The translations under genes and the position numbers were made by a program. DNA of 64,000 nt from contig JAICWP010000008.1 of NCBI GenBank assembly GCA_025934735.1, positions 1 to 64,000 on the forward strand, in the 5' to 3' direction. Each line of letters opens with the position of its first letter. Position 1 is the stretch's first letter. The notes beneath the pieces are model-generated. The model saw nothing but the letters and a program-made list of their open reading frames with translations, was not told where the DNA came from and made no database searches. Of the stretch, positions 59,841-64,000 are shown in pieces. This stretch comes from Terriglobales bacterium. GTDB taxonomy: Bacteria; Acidobacteriota; Terriglobia; Terriglobales; Acidobacteriaceae.

Positions 59841-60072
59841 GGCCGCCGAGCGCTGTCAAGGCCCTGCGATTGGCCGCCTGCCGCAACTAACGTACCATCA
59901 AATTTTCGAAGGCACAAAATAGCCCTTCAATGTTTCATAGTGAAATGAAAGTACAGGTGACGGGCTACGAGCGCGGGGTAGATCTTGTGATCTGGTCAGC
60001 CTCACCCTAGTCTGCGCCACCGGCGGCAAGACCGGCATTGTTTCACTGGTTTATGCCGTGAAATAGCCGCGG

Positions 60073-60747
60073 CTAACCGCGCACGTTGATCTTGGAGAAA
60101 GTGAGCACGGCTCGGCCGGAGGTTGGTCGGCCCAGCTGTGTGGCCGGATGGAAAGTGGTGAAGATCAGGGTGCGATTCAGTTCTGGCAGAAGCTCCTGCG
60201 AGTTCTTGGGCCCGGAAAGAATGCGGTAATCCTCCACCCGGCCGTTGGCGTCCACATAAGCTTCCACCACCAGCGATTCGGCGTTGATGGAGCCCCCGCC
60301 CATGCCGGGCATTGCCGAAGACTGCAGCCGCGGCGGAGTGTAGAACATGAGCGGCACATCCTCGCTCGAAGCCTGCAACTGCGAGGGCAGGGCCAAGAAG
60401 CCGAGCAGCAGGCCGAATACCAGTACCGCCGCCGCAGCGCCGACGGAGGCGGGCACAATCACCGCATCCAGGGCGTTCTGCAGCCGCATGCGCACACCGG
60501 CAAGGTAAGGCCGGCGATCCGCCGCGGCCTCCTGGGAAATCGCCACCCGCAGACGCAAAGCCAGGTCAGCCGGAGCCTGCTTGCGCGCCAGCCCGCTCAA
60601 CAGGCGCTGTGAGTGCCGCAGCAGCGTGTAATCGCGGCTGCAGTTGTCGCAGCTGCCCAGGTGCTCGCTGACCGCATGCATCTGCCTCCCGGTCACCGCC
60701 CCATCCAGGTAGGGCGAGAACAACGCTTTGGCCTGGCTGCAGTTCAT
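60073..60747 (-). CDS. anti-sigma factor with zinc-binding domain and one membrane segment
   Basis: The product is 224 residues. The N-terminal H-x3-C-x2-C motif (H29, C33, C36) is that of zinc-binding anti-sigma (ZAS) domains. A membrane segment lies near 98-118 and the periplasmic part has a TonB-C-like block (VVEAYVDANGRVEDYRIL, then FTTFHPATQLGRP). It overlaps the ECF sigma gene upstream by ATGA, so it should bind and restrain that sigma factor until a signal across the membrane releases it. The signal is unknown. Confidence 0.85.
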   Translation of the reverse strand: MNCSQAKALFSPYLDGAVTGRQMHAVSEHLGSCDNCSRDYTLLRHSQRLLSGLARKQAPADLALRLRVAISQEAAADRRPYLAGVRMRLQNALDAVIVPASVGAAAAVLVFGLLLGFLALPSQLQASSEDVPLMFYTPPRLQSSAMPGMGGGSINAESLVVEAYVDANGRVEDYRILSGPKNSQELLPELNRTLIFTTFHPATQLGRPTSGRAVLTFSKINVRG

Positions 60748-61493
60748 GAATTCACCTCGAGCTGGCCGGCGGCGCCCAGCGTTCCGGTTGCTTTCGGCGG
60801 TTTGCGCGTTTCCGGCAGCAGCAGCCCCATTTCCGGGCCCGCCTGCCGGATGTATTCCGTCAGCCGCTGTTTCAGCGCCTCCCGCCCGCGCGTGAGCCGC
60901 GATTTCACCGTGCCCAGGTTGGTCTCGGTGATTTCCGCGATTTCGTCGTACGACATCTCCTCCAGGTCGCGCAGGATGAGGGTCGTGCGAAACGGCTCCG
61001 CAACATGGCGCAGCTCTTGTTCCACCCGCGCTCTCACTTCTTCATGCATTACATTGTCGAAGGGCGACTCGCGACGGTCCACCAGTTCCGCCCGCAGTTC
61101 CTGCCCCTCGTCGTTTCTTTCCGGTTCCTCCACCGAGGTTTCGCGCGCCTTGTGACGGAACCACCAGCGCCGGTGGTTGGAGGCCTCGTGCACCGCGATG
61201 CGATAGATCCAAGTCTTCAAACTGGATTGCCCATTAAAACTTTTCATGCCGCGAAACACCTTGAGGAACACTTCCTGCACGGTGTCAGCGGCGTCCGCTG
61301 GTTCGTTGACGATGTGGTACACCAAGCTGTAAATGGGCTGATGATATTGCCCAATCAACCACGCGTAGGCTTCTTCGGACCCGGCCTTCAGTTCCGCCAC
61401 AATGGCGGATTCTTCTGCCCGAATCCCAATCGCACTGGCCAGATCTCCCAAAGTTATGGCTCCCGCCCCAGCTTTACCGGCGACAACCCTCAT
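60744..61493 (-). CDS. ECF-type RNA polymerase sigma factor
   Basis: The product is 249 residues from the ATG at 61493 behind CCGGAGATCCTATA; the frame is open from a TTG at 61514. Region 2 (AYAWLIGQYHQPIYSLVYHI, then DTVQEVFLKVFRG) and region 4 (LRDLEEMSYDEIAEI, then GTVKSRLTRGRE) are clear. The middle linker has the charged stretch ETSVEEPERNDEGQEL. It directs transcription of an unknown regulon and is partner of the anti-sigma gene it overlaps. RpoE-like. Confidence 0.92.
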   Translation of the reverse strand: MRVVAGKAGAGAITLGDLASAIGIRAEESAIVAELKAGSEEAYAWLIGQYHQPIYSLVYHIVNEPADAADTVQEVFLKVFRGMKSFNGQSSLKTWIYRIAVHEASNHRRWWFRHKARETSVEEPERNDEGQELRAELVDRRESPFDNVMHEEVRARVEQELRHVAEPFRTTLILRDLEEMSYDEIAEITETNLGTVKSRLTRGREALKQRLTEYIRQAGPEMGLLLPETRKPPKATGTLGAAGQLEVNS

Positions 61494-61682
61494 TATAGGA
61501 TCTCCGGGGCGCAACTCCTAGGAGCTTAGACTGCTCCTATTTCCTCCTCGCCCTCCTTAGATATAGACCCCGGCGGACGGTCCAGGGTTCCCACTAAGAG
61601 TGCTGTAAATAGTTGTATTTAGAGGCTGGATTTACACCAAGGTAATGCCCATCGGATCTACGCCATGCTGACTGAAGGCAGG

Positions 61683-62390
61683 TTATTGGGGGTTGCTGGG
61701 CTGCTGCTGCGGGGTTGCGCTCTTCTGCGCCGCTTCCCCGCTCGCAGGCTTCTTGGCAGGATGCTTAACCACGCGCTTCTTGCGCGCCGGCTTTTTTGCC
61801 GGCTCGTTATCGTCCACCACCACCTTCTTGGGCGGGGCGGCTGCGGCGGCCGCCTGGGCGGCACGCACTTCATTGCGCAAACGCCCTAGCTCCGTTTCCT
61901 TGCTGCTGGCCAAAGTGGCCACGCGGTCGGCCAGATCGCGGCGGATGTGTTCCACTGAGTTCACGTCGTTGGCCAGCGCCTGGTAGTCGTCGCGCGGCCC
62001 GAAGGCGCCGGCCGACTCGGCCACCGAGCTGAGCACGTCATAGAGCGCATCCAGGTTGCGGTAAAGGGTGAAGCTGGAGGAGATATCGTCAGGATTGTTG
62101 CGGACGGCGGTGACCATGCCAGGCAGTGCGCTTTCCAGATTGCGCAGGATGGATTGCCGGTTGGCATCGGCCTGCTGCTTGGCCTCAGACGGAGCTTTCC
62201 ATTTATTGATGCGCAGCCGGCTAAGATCGGCGCTGGTGGACACGGCCGCGGATTCCAGTTGCGACATGAGGGCATTGACCTGGTTGGCCGTGGCATAGGG
62301 CACCGGCGCCGCGTTTTGGCCTCCCGCCTGCGCCGCCAGGGGCAAGCCGCTTAATACCAGCATCAGGAAAACAATGAAGTGGCGTTTCAT
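61683..62390 (-). CDS. secreted Ala/Lys-rich protein of unknown function
   Basis: The product is 235 residues from the ATG at 62390 with GAGGAAACCGAACC upstream. A signal peptide (about 3-20) is followed by a helical domain of about 130 residues (QVNALMSQLESAAVSTSADL and LYRNLDALYDVLSSVAES). The last 70 residues are Ala/Lys/Pro-rich (PAKKPARKKRVVKHPAKK) and could bind DNA, peptidoglycan or an acidic polymer. No family recognised. Confidence 0.7.
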   Translation of the reverse strand: MKRHFIVFLMLVLSGLPLAAQAGGQNAAPVPYATANQVNALMSQLESAAVSTSADLSRLRINKWKAPSEAKQQADANRQSILRNLESALPGMVTAVRNNPDDISSSFTLYRNLDALYDVLSSVAESAGAFGPRDDYQALANDVNSVEHIRRDLADRVATLASSKETELGRLRNEVRAAQAAAAAAPPKKVVVDDNEPAKKPARKKRVVKHPAKKPASGEAAQKSATPQQQPSNPQ

Positions 62391-62575
62391 GGTTCGGTTT
62401 CCTCGTGCCCGCTGGCGTTCGGCCTGGTTAGCCTGATCGCCGCCCGGCGCCTGCACATCCCCTCAGCATAAACGCTTTGCGGCTTTTTAGGGAAGGGATG
62501 CTGGAGGTTCCTGGCTCCCACAAGCGCCGCAGCAAGTTACAAGTGGGAGCTTGAGGCTAGAAGCTAACACCCTGG

Positions 62576-63820
62576 TTACTCGTAGCGTAGCGCCTCGATG
62601 GGGTCAAGATTGGCGGCACGAAGGGCGGGTATGATTCCGCTGACAATCCCGACGGCGCCCAGAATTGCGGTGGCGATCAGCAAAACGTTCCATGACACCG
62701 AGAGATGAATGTCGCCAGCGCTGGCATGTTTAGCCATGGCGCTATAAAAGGTCAGGGAGCCGATGGAGTACGCCGCCACATACGACAGAACCATGCCCAG
62801 CACGCCTCCGGCAGCCGTAATCAGCAGCGCCTCGCTCAGAAACTGGAGCAAAATGTCGCGCCGGCGCAGCCCCAGTGCCTTGGCCACGCCGATCTCGCGG
62901 GTGCGCTGTGACACCGCCACCAGCATAATGTTCATCAGCCCGATGCCGCCGATGCCCAGAGTAAGGGTGCCAATAAACCCCAGCAGTATCTTCAGCCCGG
63001 TGGTGATGATGACAAACTGATTCAGCTGCTTGCGCAAATCGAAGATAAACACCGCTCGCTCGTCCTTGGGGTCGTAGCCGTGGACCAGTGCCAGCGTCTC
63101 CCGCACCGACTTGACCACCGCTTCATCGGCCAGGCCGTTGTAGTCGAGCCAGATGCCGCCCAGGTATCGGTTATCCTGCAGCGCCCCCGTGGCGCTGTAA
63201 GGGATGTAAATGATGCGGTTGATGTCATCGTTTCCCTCCTGCATACGGATCTGCAGCACGCCGATCACCTCAAAACTGATCCCGGAAATGCGGATGGTGC
63301 GGCCGATGGCGGGCGTGCCGGAGAACAGCTTGTCTTTGATGTCGTGGCTAAGGACGGCCACACGGGCGTGACTCTGGTCTTCGCGCGGCGTGAAGAAGCG
63401 GCCATCGGCCAGTTTGAGCGCCCAGATTTGCTGGGCTCCCGGGTCAATGCCGGTGATGGGCACGTTGGCAACGCGAGCCTGATTCTGAACATTGAAATTT
63501 TTGTCCAGCTCGCGGGAGATGTGCAGGATGAGGGGCACGCTGCTGCGCAGGTCGTCAATGTCGTCGCTGGTAAGGCGAATCTGCCGTCCCGCCTTGCTCC
63601 CGCCCACCTGCAAAGACGTGCGGCCGGGGAAAATGCCCACCGCCTTGGAGCCGTAGCTGCGGAAGATGTTGTTGACGGCGACGCCAAACCCGTTGCCGTA
63701 GGCCAGCAATAGAACGACCGTGGCGATGCCCCAGGCCATGCCCAGGAGGGTGAGGAATGTGCGCCGCGGATTCCAGCGCAAGGCGTCGATGGCCTCGTTC
63801 AGGATTTCACGCTTCTTCAT
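62576..63820 (-). CDS. MacB-type ABC transporter permease
   Basis: The product is 414 residues. An N-terminal membrane segment (about 19-42), a MacB-like periplasmic domain (about 50-270) and three C-terminal FtsX-type segments follow. The conserved block ISQRTREIGVAKALG-like (here VSQRTREIGVAKALGLRRRDI) and the final ALRAANLDPIEALRYE are typical. It overlaps the upstream permease by ATGA. MacB-type transporters pump or release hydrophobic molecules or signal mechanically with an ABC ATPase; the ATPase gene is not in the window. Confidence 0.88.
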   Translation of the reverse strand: MKKREILNEAIDALRWNPRRTFLTLLGMAWGIATVVLLLAYGNGFGVAVNNIFRSYGSKAVGIFPGRTSLQVGGSKAGRQIRLTSDDIDDLRSSVPLILHISRELDKNFNVQNQARVANVPITGIDPGAQQIWALKLADGRFFTPREDQSHARVAVLSHDIKDKLFSGTPAIGRTIRISGISFEVIGVLQIRMQEGNDDINRIIYIPYSATGALQDNRYLGGIWLDYNGLADEAVVKSVRETLALVHGYDPKDERAVFIFDLRKQLNQFVIITTGLKILLGFIGTLTLGIGGIGLMNIMLVAVSQRTREIGVAKALGLRRRDILLQFLSEALLITAAGGVLGMVLSYVAAYSIGSLTFYSAMAKHASAGDIHLSVSWNVLLIATAILGAVGIVSGIIPALRAANLDPIEALRYE

Positions 63821-64000
63821 TCCTGCCTCAGCGCTTCCACCGGTTCCAGCATGGCGGCTTTGCGCGCTGGATAGAGTCCGGCGGCGGTACCCGCCACCGC
63901 CAGAGCGCCCACCGCGATTACCGCCGACCAGGCTACAATTTTCGGCGGATCAAATCCTTCCGGCGCCGGCAAACCGCGCAGCAAATGGGTAAACAGCGCC
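63817..64000 (-). CDS. MacB-type ABC permease, C-terminal part, cut by window edge
   Basis: Reading from the window edge, about 60 codons encode a membrane segment (AWSAVIAVGALAVAGTAAG) and the family closing block LYPARKAAMLEPVEALRQE before the TGA at 63817. The TGA overlaps the ATG of the next permease. It is a paralogue of the gene at 62576-63820; the start is beyond the window. Confidence 0.8.
   Translation of the reverse strand, partial: ALFTHLLRGLPAPEGFDPPKIVAWSAVIAVGALAVAGTAAGLYPARKAAMLEPVEALRQE

Overview
The window looks like a chromosomal segment of an Acidobacteriota bacterium, most like the Terriglobia. The evidence is the high GC content, the remnant of a MacB/FtsX-type permease of the kind duplicated in this phylum, a Ser/Thr kinase fused to a TolB-like propeller, a DUF3857-transglutaminase-TPR protein, many secreted proteins, and families of short intergenic palindromes. 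This assignment is inference from gene content; no rRNA is present. Two single-base frameshifts in one long gene suggest either recent decay or a draft or metagenomic assembly.

Layout. (1) 1-6237 is the right end of an integrative element next to tRNA-Thr(CGT) at 6238-6313. A tyrosine integrase diverges from a small excisionase-like gene and a leftward run of small genes. That run carries a free-standing Spo11/topoisomerase VI-A-like protein (like the Mini-A type), a HicA-like-domain protein, a zinc-ribbon protein and three unknowns. The left end of the element lies outside the window. (2) 6361-11192 is a glucosamine locus: secreted GH2 exo-beta-glucosaminidase, PfkB-type sugar kinase and NagB-like deaminase. 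(3) 11378-25744 holds mostly secreted proteins: an amidohydrolase, a DUF4380-like protein, the frameshifted DUF3857-transglutaminase-TPR gene, a large VPS10/BNR-repeat protein, a tandem pair of amidohydrolases (one apparently without metal ligands) and a double-domain M42 peptidase (first domain degenerate). (4) 25814-33947 is mainly housekeeping: ROK kinase, HisC, RluB, ScpB, ScpA, TrpS and an M50 site-2 protease. A 0.4-kb repeat island separates scpB from scpA. (5) 34124-41929 holds a hexapeptide acyltransferase, the permease remnant, the Ser/Thr kinase, a NodB-like deacetylase and an APC permease.

(6) 42999-52025 is a long leftward operon-like run: two TPR/repeat proteins, RNase III, three consecutive type I signal peptidases, an AsmA-like protein and a small secreted protein. 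Several genes overlap by ATGA, so they are probably cotranscribed and serve export and envelope functions. (7) 52371-57206 is accessory DNA with small membrane proteins, a DUF1579-like protein, an unknown secreted 554-residue protein with a clear terminator, and gene-poor stretches. (8) 57318-64000 holds a membrane sulfatase-superfamily protein with FG-GAP-like repeats, an ECF sigma/anti-sigma pair, a secreted Ala/Lys-rich protein and two overlapping MacB-type ABC permeases, the second cut by the window edge.

The most unusual items are the free-standing Spo11-like protein on the mobile element, the triple lepB array, the tandem pairs in which one copy has lost its catalytic residues, and the repeat island between scpB and scpA. 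All calls come from reading the sequence; no database search was possible.
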